In this document: positions 10,042 through 21,579 of the stretch, piece after piece
How the letters are laid out: each line of letters opens with the position of its first letter
Numbering within the stretch: the first letter of the stretch is position 1
Source: Chamaecyparis obtusa
Taxonomy: Eukaryota; Streptophyta; Pinopsida; Cupressales; Cupressaceae
DNA length: 64,000 bases
Assembly: GCA_027943335.1 (NCBI GenBank)
Contig: BSBK01007858.1
Coordinates: 807,501 to 871,500 of the forward strand
Direction: 5' to 3'
Translations under genes and position numbers: made by a program
The notes under the pieces: model-generated
Told to the model about the DNA's origin: nothing
Database searches by the model: none
What the model saw: the letters and a program-made list of their open reading frames with translations, nothing else

Positions 10042-10154
10042 GAAAATGTAAATGTTTTTGTATTTTTAAATGAATTTTGTATTTTTTTGGATTTTTGAAA
10101 TATAAATGCAAGGGCATAAATAAACCTAATCTTAATGCAAGAAAAGATTAACCA

Positions 10155-10433
10155 CAAATATAATACAATAGGGCATCTAAATCAACAAAAGAAAGGAGAG
10201 TAAGTATGTCGGTTCACCAAAATGTAAAGTGAAGATGAACACACAAGATAATGTAAAGGGAGATCTAACACAATAGAGCATCTAAACTAACAAAACAAAG
10301 GAGGGTAAGCATGTCAAGTTCACCAAAATCAATAGTGAAGGTGGACACACAAGGGAATACAAAGGAAGATCTAACACAATAGAGCATCTAAATCCACAAA
10401 GAAAGGAGGGTAAGTGTGTTGGGTTCACCAAAA
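10155..10433. repeat. Tandem repeat of about 105 bp abutting the primer site
   Basis: Three copies end with GGTTCACCAAAATG or a variant at about 10211, 10317 and 10422, with spacings of 106 and 105 bp. Shared blocks include AGATCTAACACAATAGAGCA and AAAGGAGGGTAAG. The last copy runs directly into the LTR, so the presumed primer site is part of the repeat unit. Confidence 0.8.
10414..10433 (-). promoter_or_regulatory. Probable primer-binding site of the LARD-like element
   Basis: On the minus strand, TTTTGGTGAACCCAACACAC directly follows the LTR end CTCTACA. The TGGTG start fits pairing with a tRNA CCA end, but I cannot name the tRNA. It is not the Met-tRNA site used by the other elements here. 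Confidence 0.5.
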
Positions 10434-12014
10434 TGTAGAGGATAAAATATGGAATGAGGTCCTAGAACAATGGTTTGCACATAAAAGAGACCCCAAAGCC
10501 AATATTTTACAATTACATTTGAATTGTATTGATATGGAAAGTAAATGTAAATGACTAATGTTGAAATGAAGAGATAAAGGTACTTACCTCCGAAAAAGAA
10601 CCTGCTGAAAACTCTGTCAAACATCTCATAAATTGTTGATTTTAACAATCTTCATTCGAAACCGTGAGATCTACAAAACCCAGAAATCTTTTCCAATTTT
10701 GAGGGAGGTCAAGTTTGACCCCCATAAAAAGTCAAATACTACATTTTTATTCTGAAGCCCGATTCCGATTCTATTCACGGATCCTAGAAGTTCACCGAAA
10801 AGGGTATCCAAATCTACTCTTAGATCTGAAATTCTGCATCTATACCTGCAAGAAAAAGAGGGTTTTCGTTTTTTGTTTGGGGGGTTTGCCTTGGTCAAAC
10901 CCCAGTTTGGAATTAACCTTAATATGAAATTGAAATTGAGAATGCTAGCAAGTAGTAGAAGTAGATCTAACAATGAAGCTATGATATTCAATAGATATGC
11001 AAATTGTATTTGAAATGTAATCAAGTATGTTAATATGAAAGCTTAAACATAACATCAATAAATGTAAATTAAACCTCCATGATTGTATGCTTGGAATCCA
11101 CCTTGAGGGAAGGATGAATGGATCTTGAAGATGAACAAAAGATCTTGAAGGAAGATCACACCATCATGATGGTTAGATCTAGGGTTTGAATGATGAATCT
11201 TGAATGCTTGAACCAAATCCCTTCAATATCTTGAATGCTTGAATCCTTGATCTTCAATGGAGAACTTGGATGGAGAAGAGGACTTGAATGCTTGAATGGA
11301 TGCTTTCTTGATCACCTTGAGAGCTTGCACATGAAATTGCTTGAGATGAGATGTCCATTGCTTGATTGTGGATGAGAAAATGAGAGAGGAAGGCCTCCTT
11401 TTATAGTGAACTAGGACACAATCCTCTAGAGGGGCCACCTTAGAGAATTAAATCCTAATTAGGTCCTAACCTTTAAAAAATATACCTAGATTAAATGTAA
11501 TTAGAGGATTTACCATCCCGAAACTTGAAATGGCCAACCTGGAGGTGGGAAAATAGATATCCCGAAATCCCGATGCCCGAAAATCTAGGATTCTGGAAAT
11601 TTGAATGAGGGGGGAAAAATCAAGGTTGGACCTGACCTAGTTAGGTTTGACCTTGATCTTGACCTAGTCAGGATCAACCTTGAATTTGAACCTACGCCCA
11701 GATTCAGTCAGAACCAAGTCAGGAGGTCCCGGGGATGCCCAGAAACCTAGAAATGAAATCAGATCAGGACAGAATGCCAGGAATAGACATAAAATATTAT
11801 GATTACTATGATGAAAGCCATGAGGAAATATTTATGAATCCTAACCCTAATTTCACCTAGAATGAAGAAATCAAGTGCCAGGAAGAAGTGGAAAGCAGGG
11901 AGAAAACCAAATACATGCAAAGACCTGATCAAGGCACTTAACATGACCCCAAACCACTTACTCAAAGGGATAAACACTCTTATCATGGAAGTGCTTCCAT
12001 TTTAAGACAATATA
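10434..12014 (-). repeat. 5' LTR of the LARD-like element (1581 bp), uninterrupted
   Basis: Starts TGTAGAGGATAAAATATGG on the plus strand and ends TTTTAAGACAATATA. It is collinear with 1391-2260 plus 6318-7091. At about 11290-11310 it keeps the GAATGGATGCTTTCTTGATC sequence that in the other LTR is split by the nested chromovirus. Confidence 0.87.
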
Positions 12015-12019
12015 ATCCC

Positions 12020-13494
12020 AACTGTCATGAGCATTTATGCTTGTTCCACTTGACACTAGGATCTACAATGTATTATCCTTGACTATTTTTTGCAAGTGCA
12101 TGCTTATAGTCATCTTGAATTTCTTGTGTCTTGATGCAAGCATAATATTGCTATACTAAACTTAGGGAACCTCACTACACTAGTCATCTTGCCTCACATG
12201 TATTTGATGCTTAGGTGGGATTCCCACATACCTATCTGATATAGATCATATTCAGATTCACATAGTTATACTAGTGTGCATTGTATGATCTTACGATGCT
12301 ACCAATAAAGATCGATGATGATTATTAGAGCCTAATGGCTTTGAAACCTTGCAAGTAAACTAGTTTTCATAGTAGCTTGCATTCTTAAGTTCATGTTAGT
12401 TTAGTTTTTGCATCTTGCATATGGAGAGAGCTCTCCTTTCATCTTTCGTCGACTTGTCGGTCAACTGCACTCACCTTTCATTTCTTCTTGATCATGTCTT
12501 TTGCTCCTTGTTTTTCACATCACATCCATTTCTTATCATCATAAGGGGTTAATCTTATCATCATATCTATATCATAAAAAGATCATTTTAAAAAACATGA
12601 GTCATTGGCATATGCTACATTCACATGAGTCATTGGCATACATTTTAGTTTAGCTTTCATCATCGATGTGTGTGGATGGGAATCAATGTCTGTTGAGCCA
12701 TAATCTCTCTTTGAGCTCTCAAAGCTCTCAAAATCACAATAAGACAAATGAATTTGAAAATGACCTTTTTACCCCTTATATAGCATTTTGACTTTTTGAC
12801 CTAATTTTCAAAACATCTCAGAATTGTGTGAAAATTGCACCCCTGGCTAATTTCGACATCCTAGATCCATTTTCGAGATTGAAATTGAAATCCAAGTTCA
12901 GCTTGATAGTCAAAATCACATTTCAAATTTTCCCTTCTTCTACGTAGTTGGCTGACCATTTGAGGCTTGATCCTTCGATCTTCGCTAGGGCATCTTCACT
13001 TCTTCATCTCCATCTCTCTCACCCTTCTAGTCTTTCACTCATTTCATCTCTCTGAGGTCTTGACTGAGGCATATCTTCATGACTCTATGGTTATTCTTTC
13101 ATCTTTTTATCTTTGATTATGATTTATAGTGATTTGATCATGTTGCTCTTGCTTCTGCATTCCCTCTACCTATTTCAATTTTGATCTCGAGGGGGTAGAC
13201 ACATCATACTCTATCAACTATTTTGCAAAGCATATGCTTGACCATTCTATTTGCTCTGATCGATCTATCTATCTATTGGTGCTTGACATGTTAGTTCTCA
13301 TCTTGAGTCCTGATACTATCCATCTCTCTCCTAAGTGTTCAGTACTGTTGCTACCAGGCTGACCATGCAGGATTTTCTATCTTTCTACACTTCATTCTTT
13401 GGAGTCAGATCTCTATCTATTTCCTTCTTGGCTGATCTATTCTTTGACGTAATGTGTTCCTAGATCAATCACACATTAGTAAAAGAGGGGCAAA
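12020..13494. other. Pyrimidine-rich non-coding tract, continuation of the 673-1385 host sequence
   Basis: No ORF of note. The plus strand is rich in CTTTCATCT and AGCTTGCATT words. The tract ends with TTAGTAAAAGAGGGGCAAA at about 13476-13494, which resembles a polypurine tract followed by TGCAATCACCC. If so, a plus-strand Tat/Athila-like LTR begins at 13495. The LARD-like element would then be nested in that element's 3' region. Only the TSD continuity at 1386/12015 is solid. Confidence 0.35.
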
Positions 13495-15182
13495 TGCAAT
13501 CACCCAAAAATGGTCACCTAGACTATTAGCCCCTTGCTAACATTATTTGCTAAATTCATCAATTGCTTATTCTTGATCAAATCCTAATTCTATCATTTAT
13601 TCAATTTTATTCTATGGATTAACCATTTTATCGTAAGTATTTATTTAATTAAAACTTTTTATCCTAAGGTGCACAAAGAAAGCATTATTCTGATTTTATA
13701 AAAAGAAAAAAAGGTCTTTTTGGCTCACATGAGGCACAAAAGTCAACTCTTCTTTCTCATTGGAGGAGACTTGTGCACATGGATCGATCCCTCTTTCAAA
13801 CTCCACCCTTGATAACTCTTTTTCCTCTTAATCTCCATCGTCCGTTGATTCTCATTTTCTATAAAGAAGAGCTCTCTTCTCATTCTAGGATCCCAACTCT
13901 TTATGCTAATGTTATGCTGTAGGTTTCTTGGAGCTTTTGAAAATCTTATTGCATTCTAGTCTTTATCTTTGCATTATAGCTTAAATTCTCATAGCATTCT
14001 AGCTTAGTTTCCTTTTCATGCTCTAGCTTAACTCACATAGTTTAATTAGCAAAGGCTTGTAACACTCTCATTTCTATAGTTTAGTTTCATTCTTGCATTC
14101 CCAGTTTAGTATAGCTTGCATTGCATTTTCATTTGTGATTCTTGAAGATATTGGCATTCTTGCCCTTGTCTCTTTGAATCTCCCATCGCATGGTTTACTA
14201 GCAAGGTTGCATGCTTAATAGCTCTAGCTGAGAGCCCTCTAAACACCCTTGCACTCCATGCCTAGGGAGCTCTAGGTCGCTTTCTCAAGATCTCCAATTC
14301 ATGGATTCTGTTGGAAGCAATGACTTAGAGAAGTGCACATTTTGAGTGTACACGTCATAACTCCCCATTTGAAATTTGACTAGGTGGATGGTATCTTGAC
14401 ATGATGGGAAAGTAGATTATGGATGGAATAGGTCATATAATTTACACCAACAATGGTGCCAAGTATTTTCTCCGTATTTGTTTCTTTTTTTCCCATGAAT
14501 CTTCTAATTAAATTGATGGAGCTATGATTCTAATCTCACAACTATCACAAGGTTATGCACATCCAAAAAAGAGATTTTTCACTGTAGTGCTAACTAGACA
14601 CCCTCAAAAGAAATATCAAACAATGTGTTTCCTCATGCTTAGTGGTACCATCTATTCTATATTTCCATAATGGTACAAGGTGAGATAATTAGTGTGGATG
14701 TAACCACATGTTCAAATAAAACCAAATTGGAAGAACATTAACCTTCATGTCCATTGAGAAACCTTCTCTTTTGTATTTTCTGATTTTTCATTTTTTAAAA
14801 AATATTTCACTTTTTTTTTTTTTTTTGGATTTTCAACTTTTTCACTTTTTTGGGATTTATCACTTTTTCACTTTTTAGGATTTCCATTTTAAGAGAGATC
14901 TTGTATCTCAAATATAACTTGAAAGCACATTTGTGTTGATAATTCCACAAATGAACTTTGCTCATGTGCTCGTTCTAGCATCAATTTCTGTTGATGTGAA
15001 TTTTGTTCCACTACAACATACAAAATCAAATACTTAGTATTCCAAGATGAAACACCAAATTTCTAACTCTCTCTTTAATAAGGATGCTCATATGTTAAAT
15101 AATGTAGATGAATTATCTAGTGGTCAAATTACACAACCTCAAGGTTCCTTCTTATTGTGTAATTTCACTTAGTTTTATGATG
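13495..15182. other. Non-coding, possible LTR of an older gypsy element
   Basis: Starts TGCAATCACCCAAAAATGG after the purine tract. I could not identify a matching CA end or a second LTR in the window. Bases 14766-14890 are T-rich low complexity, with TTTTTCACTTTTT repeated about four times and a homopolymer of about 18 T near 14812. Nothing else recognised. Confidence 0.3.
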
Positions 15183-15195
15183 TGATATGCTAGTT

Positions 15196-15472
15196 TTGGA
15201 TTAAGGAAAAAATAGGGTTTGAGAGGAACCCAAAAACCCCTTACAAAAGATTACAAAGGATATTCAAAAAATTCCACCAAAAAAGAACATTGTTGGAAGA
15301 AGAAGAAACTAGGAGAGCCGACCCAGCAACCAAAACAAAACCCGACACAAAAATAAAGAACCAACCCTTTAGAGAGAGAGACACAGAAAATAAAAAAACC
15401 AAAAGAAGAACTAAGAAAGGTCCTTAAGAGAAGTAGTTGCTTCCCGCTCAATGACAGTAGCCTCTTTGTCCA
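15196..15472 (-). mobile_element. 5'-truncated LINE (or LINE-mobilised) insertion, 277 bp
   Basis: It is flanked by a perfect 13-bp direct repeat TGATATGCTAGTT (15183-15195 and 15473-15485). On the minus strand it ends with TTTTTTCCTTAATCCAA, a short-tail 3' end typical of plant L1-type elements. Long variable-size duplications and a retained 3' end point to target-primed reverse transcription. The 86-codon minus ORF crossing it is not a real gene. Confidence 0.75.
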
Positions 15473-15485
15473 TGATATGCTAGTT

Positions 15486-17349
15486 ATAAAAAAGGGACTT
15501 ACATTATTCATTCAATCGATATCAAATTGACTTTAGCAACTTCAAACTAGGTGACTTGCAAAGGATAGGGGTTTAGAAATTCTATCTAACAATAAGAATG
15601 TAAGATAATGTTGATGATGGGGTGAGCCTCTAACCAATCCTTTCTTCATTGTGTCAACTAGGCATATAAGGGTGCTATATTCTATGGATGCAAGAATGAT
15701 TTTTACATTTTCAATATTCATCCAAATACCCTATAAAGGCACAATCTAAATAAAGATCTCCAATAGAATTTAAAAACTTACAATTTAGGCCTAGACTAAC
15801 CTTGCATTGTTACTTAGAATCAACAAGTACGAAAAGGTATGGACAAGTTATCTCTATCATTAATCACCATTCAACAATATCATCCATTCATCTACTATTA
15901 CTTCTACTTCACTTGAAATGAAATATAATCTAAATGAGGAATTGGAGAAACCATGCAATACTCCAAACAAACTTAAGCAATCCACTGTGAAGACCAAAAA
16001 TGAATCAACAATTAATTGATAGCATTATATAAATAATTATAATAAGTCTCCTCTCCTACTATACTAACTAATCTCCTCTTTAATGAATCTAAAATCTAAC
16101 TCCTTACAAATGAGAAGACATTGGTATTTTATAGTTGTCCAATTACAATGAAGGACCAAGATCAATTTAATATCAAGGGCCAAGATTTATCCATTAAAAA
16201 ACTTAATTATGGTTTCCACCCTATCATCCAGTTACATGAAGGCATCACCCTATGGGCCAATAAGAAAATTACACTGCTCTAGAGAGCTAATGAGAAAATT
16301 GTACATGACAAAATATAATTGAATGTGGTTGGAAATGTGTAACTAGAATTATATGATTGTTACAAGATAAGTGCGCACCCTATTAACATCCTTATCTTCT
16401 AGACTTTATCAATTCTTTGGTGATGAGAAAATATTTCTTGATACTCAACATTATCAATCCTTCAATTGTGATGGAAATTTCCAAATTGGTTCATCTTATG
16501 AAATATTTTCCATCTTCATTCTTGGACTTTTTCTCATTGCCATGATTTGAACTTGCTTGTACTTGCAAACTTGAAACTTGGACTTCTTGAGGTGATGAAA
16601 TTTTCATGTAGCTAGATCCTTCAAAGTGAGCCTAGATTTTTAGAGGAAATTCAAGTAGATGAAAATTTAATTGATTTTTTCTTTCTCCTTCTTCTTTTCT
16701 TTCTTGAACTGCATCTTGATCTTGCCTTCAATTTTTAGTTTGATAGTCTAATTTTGAACCTCCCTCTCATTTGAAGTCCTCAAGATTTATCTTTCTTGTT
16801 ATCCAAGTTTCTCCTTCTCCAATGATTACCTTGCAAAAACAAAAGGGAAATTGCATTAAAATCACAAAATGATAAGAGAACATGAAGGAAATCTGAAATA
16901 TTTTCATGAAATAAAATTGCATCAACCCTTTCTTCTACACCAAAACAAGGAGGAAAAAGGCATTTTATCATAGATTTTCTTTAGTCCATAACCAAATTTC
17001 TCTTTACAACTTTGACTTTCTCTATATCTACCCAGATTTTATCTTCTCCCCAACACTTCATCTCTGATTTCCTTGGAAGATCAGTGTTGTTTTCTATCAA
17101 ACTCCCCCAAGATTGTTTTCTAAGTCATGAAATTATTGTCAAGAGTGAGATTGTTGTCTTGAGGAGGAGGTCTTTGCTTATTGCTAAGGTAAATCTACCT
17201 TTTCTTGAGTTGAAAAATGAATCACCTCCTCCTTTCTTATATAGATGATTTTGAACTTGAAGGGGCATGTCTATAATTATGGCCAACTTACATCATTTTG
17301 GCCAATAAAACATTTTAAATTAATCCATATTTCTTCCATACTTGGCTGA
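15486..17349. other. AT-rich non-coding DNA
   Basis: Scattered stops in all frames, and ORFs of 63 and 78 codons with no domain. I see no repeat or RNA gene with confidence. The stretch continues beyond the chromovirus at 23279 as the same host DNA. Confidence 0.4.
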
Positions 17350-17354
17350 CCTAA

Positions 17355-18014
17355 TGACGCAAGGGAGGATATAGAGAGGGGCCAAACGCACACCCTAACC
17401 AGATCCACCTTACAGATTTCTCACACAGAAGCAATAACACACATAATGAGAGAGGGAATGCACATCAACTTCTTTATTTTCATCAAGTAAATTCATACAT
17501 TTTAGGCTGTAAGGCCTTCTCGATTATGGCTAGCTATTACAATTCAAGTACATAAGTCCTCCAACATGCAAGGATCTGAATCTATCTTTTAATCTTCTAA
17601 CTTATATCTTCTATCCTAATACTTACTTCCTAAACTACAACAAAAGACTATAATATATACAAGAGGCTACCAAATAAGTCAGCCTTCAGATCCACCATCA
17701 ATGGAAGGAACAATCAAATCTAGGTCCACATGCTTCCCAATGATAGATACTACCATTCAATCGGTGACTATAATTAATTGCAAAAGTCATCCTCAACAAG
17801 AAACTAAAACAAACAACCTAGTAAGAAGGGATAAACAAGCGCTAGACAAGCATCGCGGAGGGCTAGGGAATTAACCAACCAACTTGGTTAACAAAGGAAA
17901 CTGAGGAACTACCCAGCCAACTCAGTCAAAGCAAGAACCAAGCAACACAAGAAAATACAAACATATTTTTTTGGTAACATAGGATTTCCAAGGACTTGAG
18001 ATTCTTCTGTATTA
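17355..18014 (-). repeat. 3' LTR of the minus-strand chromovirus (660 bp)
   Basis: Starts TGACGCAAGGGAGGATATAG on the plus strand and ends TTCTTCTGTATTA, which aligns with CTCCTGCATCA of the other LTR. Most differences between the two LTRs near the ends are transitions. I do not see a good polypurine tract at 18015-18040. Confidence 0.87.
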
Positions 18015-18049
18015 GATAACTGGGGTTATTTAAAAATGATTCTCTGAGT

Positions 18050-18251
18050 CATGCAATAGGTAAAAATTGAGTTGAATCAAACTTAGATTGTAAAATCCAC
18101 AAACTATCTTCAATCAGTCTGTTCTTCCACTTTACCAAATATTCAATATAGTGTTTTCCTCTTGTACTTCTACCAATTCTTTGCTCCAAAATCTACTCAA
18201 CTTCTTCTATATACTTCTTAGGATAATTATTCGGTAGTATCATTTCTTCAT
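18050..18251 (-). pseudogene. Chromodomain remnant at the integrase C-terminus
   Basis: The minus strand encodes KKYIEEVE, a stop, then ILEQRIGRSTRGKHYIEYLV and KWKNRLIEDSLWI (about 18225-18080). This matches the chromodomain core including the LVKWK strand. It is in the same frame as the integrase upstream except for stops. A chromodomain assigns the element to the chromovirus clade. Confidence 0.8.
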
Positions 18252-18785
18252 CTAACTCATGGTACTCATATAAATCAGCAATATTAAATATAGGTGATAT
18301 ATCCATGTCATCAGGTACAACACAATCTCATATGCATTTCCACTGTCAAATTTTCTCAAAATCTTGGAAGGACCAAACTTCTTCATTTTCAGCTTCCCAT
18401 ATGTTCCAACAGGAAATCTACCTTTCTTCAAATGAACCATTACTTCATCAGCGACTGTAAAAGTCTTATATCTTCTTGATCTATCAGCTCTATCTTTATA
18501 TTTATGATTACTTTTCTCCAACTTATGTTTCACATCTTCATGTAATGTCTTCATGAACTTAGAAAACTTTACTCCTTTAGCACTCCTCTTTTTTTCATCA
18601 GCAATATCCCTCAAATCTGATATACCTTTCGGTTGTATGCCATTTACAATATCAAAAGGTGACTTTCTAGTTTTCCTATTCATTGAATTATTATATACAA
18701 ACTCTACTTGTGCCAACAAAGAATCCCAATTACTTGGTATGTCTCCAACTAAACATCTCAATAGGTTACCCAAACTTCTATTCAC
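18252..18785 (-). pseudogene. Integrase C-terminal half
   Basis: The 177-codon stretch begins just after the third catalytic region. It includes NRSLGNLLRCLVGDIPSNWD, LLAQVEFVYNNSMNRKTRKS and the [20 protein letters not shown] segment typical of gypsy integrase C-termini. Immediately upstream, the HPQTNG motif that holds the catalytic glutamate region is followed by a stop (about 18798). Confidence 0.88.
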
Positions 18786-18854
18786 AACTTCTGTCTATCC
18801 ATTAGTTTGTGGGTGAAATGTAGAACTATATTTCATCTCGATGCCAAAATTTCT

Positions 18855-19133
18855 TTAAAGGGTCTTCCAAAAGTATCCTACAAATTTATTGTCTCGGTCA
18901 GAGATGATACTCCTCGATAATCCATGCAATCTGACAATTTCATTAAAGAAAAGATCTACTATATTCACTGCATCTGATGTCTTTCTATAGGGTATAAAAT
19001 GTGCCATCTTTAAAAATCTATCTACAACAATAAATATAGAATCATTACCTCTCACTATCTTCTGTAAGACAATAACAAAATGCATACTAATATCAATCCA
19101 AGGTTTCTCACGAACATAAATCAGTGTATACAA
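18855..19133 (-). pseudogene. Integrase catalytic core fragment
   Basis: The stretch encodes IFIVVDRFLKMAHFIPYRKT and later LSRSIISDRDNKFVGYFWKT. It keeps the first two aspartates of the D,D-35-E triad (VVDRF and ISDRD). It ends in a stop before the HPQTNG region at about 18800. Confidence 0.88.
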
Positions 19134-19142
19134 TCTAGTATT

Positions 19143-19574
19143 CTAACTTGCTCCTTTTGCAACTTGACAAATTCCACAACTTTTCACAAATTTCTGAACA
19201 TCCTTATACAACTTTGGCCAAAAGTATTTCTCCTTAAGAAAATTCAATGTCTTAGCAATACCCAAATGTCCAGCCAAAACACCACTATGTTTCTCTTTTA
19301 TCAAATTAATCCTCATTGATCCCTTCGGTATACACAACTGAATACCTTTAAACAACATACCTTCTTGAATGAAATAGTCTTCCCATTTTGTACTTGGTTG
19401 ATCTTGAATAGGTTCTCTGCACTTTCTCCATGGCTCAAAAAAATAAGGATCAGTTTCATATAAGTCTCTCATGTCATCAAAACCAAGAACTTCAATTCTC
19501 ATCTCAGTCACCAAAGATCTTCTACTCAATGCATCAACAACTTGGTTAGTGACTCCACTCTTATGCTTTATCAT
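19143..19574 (-). pseudogene. RNase H end and integrase zinc-binding domain
   Basis: Contains NQVVDALSRR (end of RNase H/connection) and then the HHCC zinc-binding domain of integrase. Key stretches are HSGVLAGHLGIAKTL and FVKSCGICQVAKG. All four metal ligands are present. Confidence 0.88.
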
Positions 19575-19586
19575 AAATGTATAGCT

Positions 19587-19982
19587 CTATAGATACTGAA
19601 CCCATTTCATATGTCTTTGATTCAACTTATTATGACTACCCAAATACTGTAAAGATTTATGATTGGTATACAACACAAATTCACTTAGTATCAAATAATA
19701 TCTCCATTTATTTAGGGCTTGAACAATAGCATAGAATTCTTGATCATACACATAATATTTCCTTTTTGCATCATTCAACTTTTCACTAAGGAAAGCAACA
19801 GGTTTACCTTCTTGACTCAACACAGCTCCTATTGCACTACCACTTGCATCACATTCCACTTGAAATACCTTATTGAAATTAGGCAATGCTAACATAGGCA
19901 ATTGAGAAACCTTTTGCTTCAGAGTCTCAAAAGTTTTATCAGCTCCATGTGTCCATTTAAATTCTCTTTTATCTCGTCTCAT
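19587..19982 (-). pseudogene. RNase H domain with a lost active-site Asp
   Basis: Encodes FQVECDASGSAIGAVLSQ (first catalytic Asp present), KYYVYDQEFYAIVQALNKW (Glu region) and FVLYTNHKSLQYLGS. The family consensus at the last site is TDHKSLQ, so the catalytic Asp is Asn here, a G-to-A type change. Stops bound the piece on both sides. Confidence 0.9.
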
Positions 19983-20090
19983 AATCTAAGTCAAAGAATT
20001 ACAAATTGAACTGAAATTCCTAATGAACATTTGGTAAAAACTTTCCAAACCATGAAATGATCTTACCTCACTAGCATTCTCAGGTGTAGG

Positions 20091-20396
20091 CTAATTCAAA
20101 ATAGCTTCAACCTTTTCAGGATCCATTTTCAAACCATCAACTGAAATCACAATTCCCAAATACACAATCTCTTCTTTCATGAAAGAACACTTCTTTAGAT
20201 TAATCAATAACTTTTCTTCTTTCAACCTTTGCAATACTTGTTTAACATGCAACAAATGTTCTTCTCTGGTCTTACTGAATATCAAAATATCATTTAGGTA
20301 TACAATCATGAATTTACCTAAGAATTTCTTCAAAAATTCATTCATCAATCTCATAAAAGTACTCGTTGCATTAGTTAAACCAAAAGGCATAACCAA
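20091..20396 (-). pseudogene. Reverse transcriptase palm with YLND in place of YLDD
   Basis: Encodes MPFGLTNATSTFMRLMNEFL and MIVYLNDILIFSKTREEH, then LNLKKC-like and EIVYLGIVIS segments. The YxDD active site has Asn for the first Asp, which should abolish polymerase activity. It continues in frame from the preceding RT piece after a stop at about 20409. Confidence 0.92.
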
Positions 20397-20411
20397 CCAC
20401 TCATACCAACC

Positions 20412-20663
20412 TTATTTTGTCTTAAATGAAGTCTTCCACTGATCACCTTCTCTGATTATGATATGATGATATCCACTTTTTAAATCAATTTTGGTAAAAT
20501 ACTTTGCTCTGGTCAAACTATCCATTATGTCATGCATTCTCAGTATAAGAAACCTATATTTCACTGTTATCTTGTTGATTTCTCTGGAATCCATACAAAA
20601 TTGCCATTCTCCATTCTTCTTAGGTTCCAATACAATAGGTACTACACAAGGACTCAAAATTTC
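20412..20663 (-). pseudogene. Reverse transcriptase fingers
   Basis: Encodes SPCVVPIVLEPKKNGEWQFC, DSREINKITVKYRFLI and AKYFTKIDLKSGYHHIII, matching RT motifs with KIDLKSGYH. The usual MCVDYR segment reads FCMDSR. Confidence 0.9.
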
Positions 20664-21197
20664 TCAGATCAAACCTTTCAGCAACAATTCTTGAATATGT
20701 CGGTTCAATTCCTGATGCTCGATAGGTGTCAACTGATGTGGTTCCTTATTTGGTAAACTAGCTCTAGAGATAAGATTGATACAATGATCAATACTTCTCT
20801 TTGATGGAAAACCATCAGGTACATTATTAGAAATGATCTCTTTATACTCGGTGAGTAGCTTATCAATCTCTTCATGTATGCTATCCTCTATTTTCTTACT
20901 TGATTTGTTAGGAATTACAACAAAGCATACATCATTCTTCTTCAAATCCTTAAAAAACTTTCTTTCTTCCATCAAACAAACTTTCATAGATGTACAAACA
21001 CTTTTAACAAGTTCTTCAATCAAAGGTAACAAGATTTGTCTTTTCCCATCAGCCCAAATAGTATATTTATGCAATCTTCCATCATATATAGCATGTCTAT
21101 CATATTTCCAAGGTCTACCCAACAAAATATGACAACAATCCATAGGCATGATATCACATAACACCTTATCATAGTACTTTCCAATTTTCAAATTCAC
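20664..21197 (-). pseudogene. Protease C-terminus and PR-RT linker
   Basis: The 177-codon stretch contains CDIMPMDCCHILLGRPWKYD, typical of gypsy protease/linker. It ends with HQLTPIEHQELNRHIQELLL just before RT. It is homologous to 4458-5018 of the plus-strand deleted element, which diverges exactly where RT should follow. Confidence 0.88.
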
Positions 21198-21579
21198 ATA
21201 ACATTGTTCACTTACCTAGAGTGTATGCTCATACTTGATCCATGAAATTTGATAGAGCTTTGAGTGTTCCAACCTTTCCAACTAGAACTTTGTAACCATT
21301 TCCTCAGATGCCAAGTTCTTTGAGCTTCCACTATCAATGATTACCTTCCACACTTCATCAAAAGCTCTACATCTGGTCTTGAACAAACTTTTACTTGCCA
21401 GATCTTCCTTATTACTTTCACACCAATTTTCTATCCCTTACCATCAAGTTCTTTTCCTTCTTAGGTTCATTTGGTGAATCTTCTTTCACCAAAGCATTTC
21501 TACTACTACCGACCTTCTTACTTATATGTGTACATTCAAATGATCTATGTCTTTATTCTCCACAATTGTAACAAGTTCC
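21198..21579 (-). pseudogene. Degenerate zinc knuckle and protease N-terminus
   Basis: The zinc knuckle CYNCGE, a stop, then RHRSFEC is at about 21567-21530. Downstream sequence has several stops, and the frame changes between gag (frame of 22500) and pol (frame of 21197). The protease active-site region is not recognisable. Confidence 0.75.

Larger units (their letters stand above)
1391..12014 (-). mobile_element. Large non-autonomous LTR retrotransposon (LARD-like) with one unknown ORF
   Basis: Two LTRs (1391-7091 with a nested insertion, and 10434-12014) flank a 3.3-kb interior. The 5-bp target duplication ATCCC is perfect (1386-1390 and 12015-12019). Orientation is minus: a polypurine tract abuts the left LTR and a primer-site-like sequence abuts the right LTR. 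The interior contains a 336-aa ORF, a 73-bp tandem repeat and a 105-bp tandem repeat. It has no recognisable gag CCHC box, protease, RT, RNase H or integrase, so transposition would need proteins supplied in trans. LTR ends read TG...CA in one copy and TA in the other, as expected from deamination. Confidence 0.85.

Noticed and set aside
15251..15511. 86-codon minus ORF rich in Phe/Ser
   Set aside because: It crosses the boundary of the truncated LINE insertion and its duplication, so it cannot be an ancestral gene.
12020..17349. tRNA or small RNA genes in the gene-poor stretch
   Set aside because: I looked for A/B-box and cloverleaf patterns by eye and found none convincing; a tRNAscan run would settle it.
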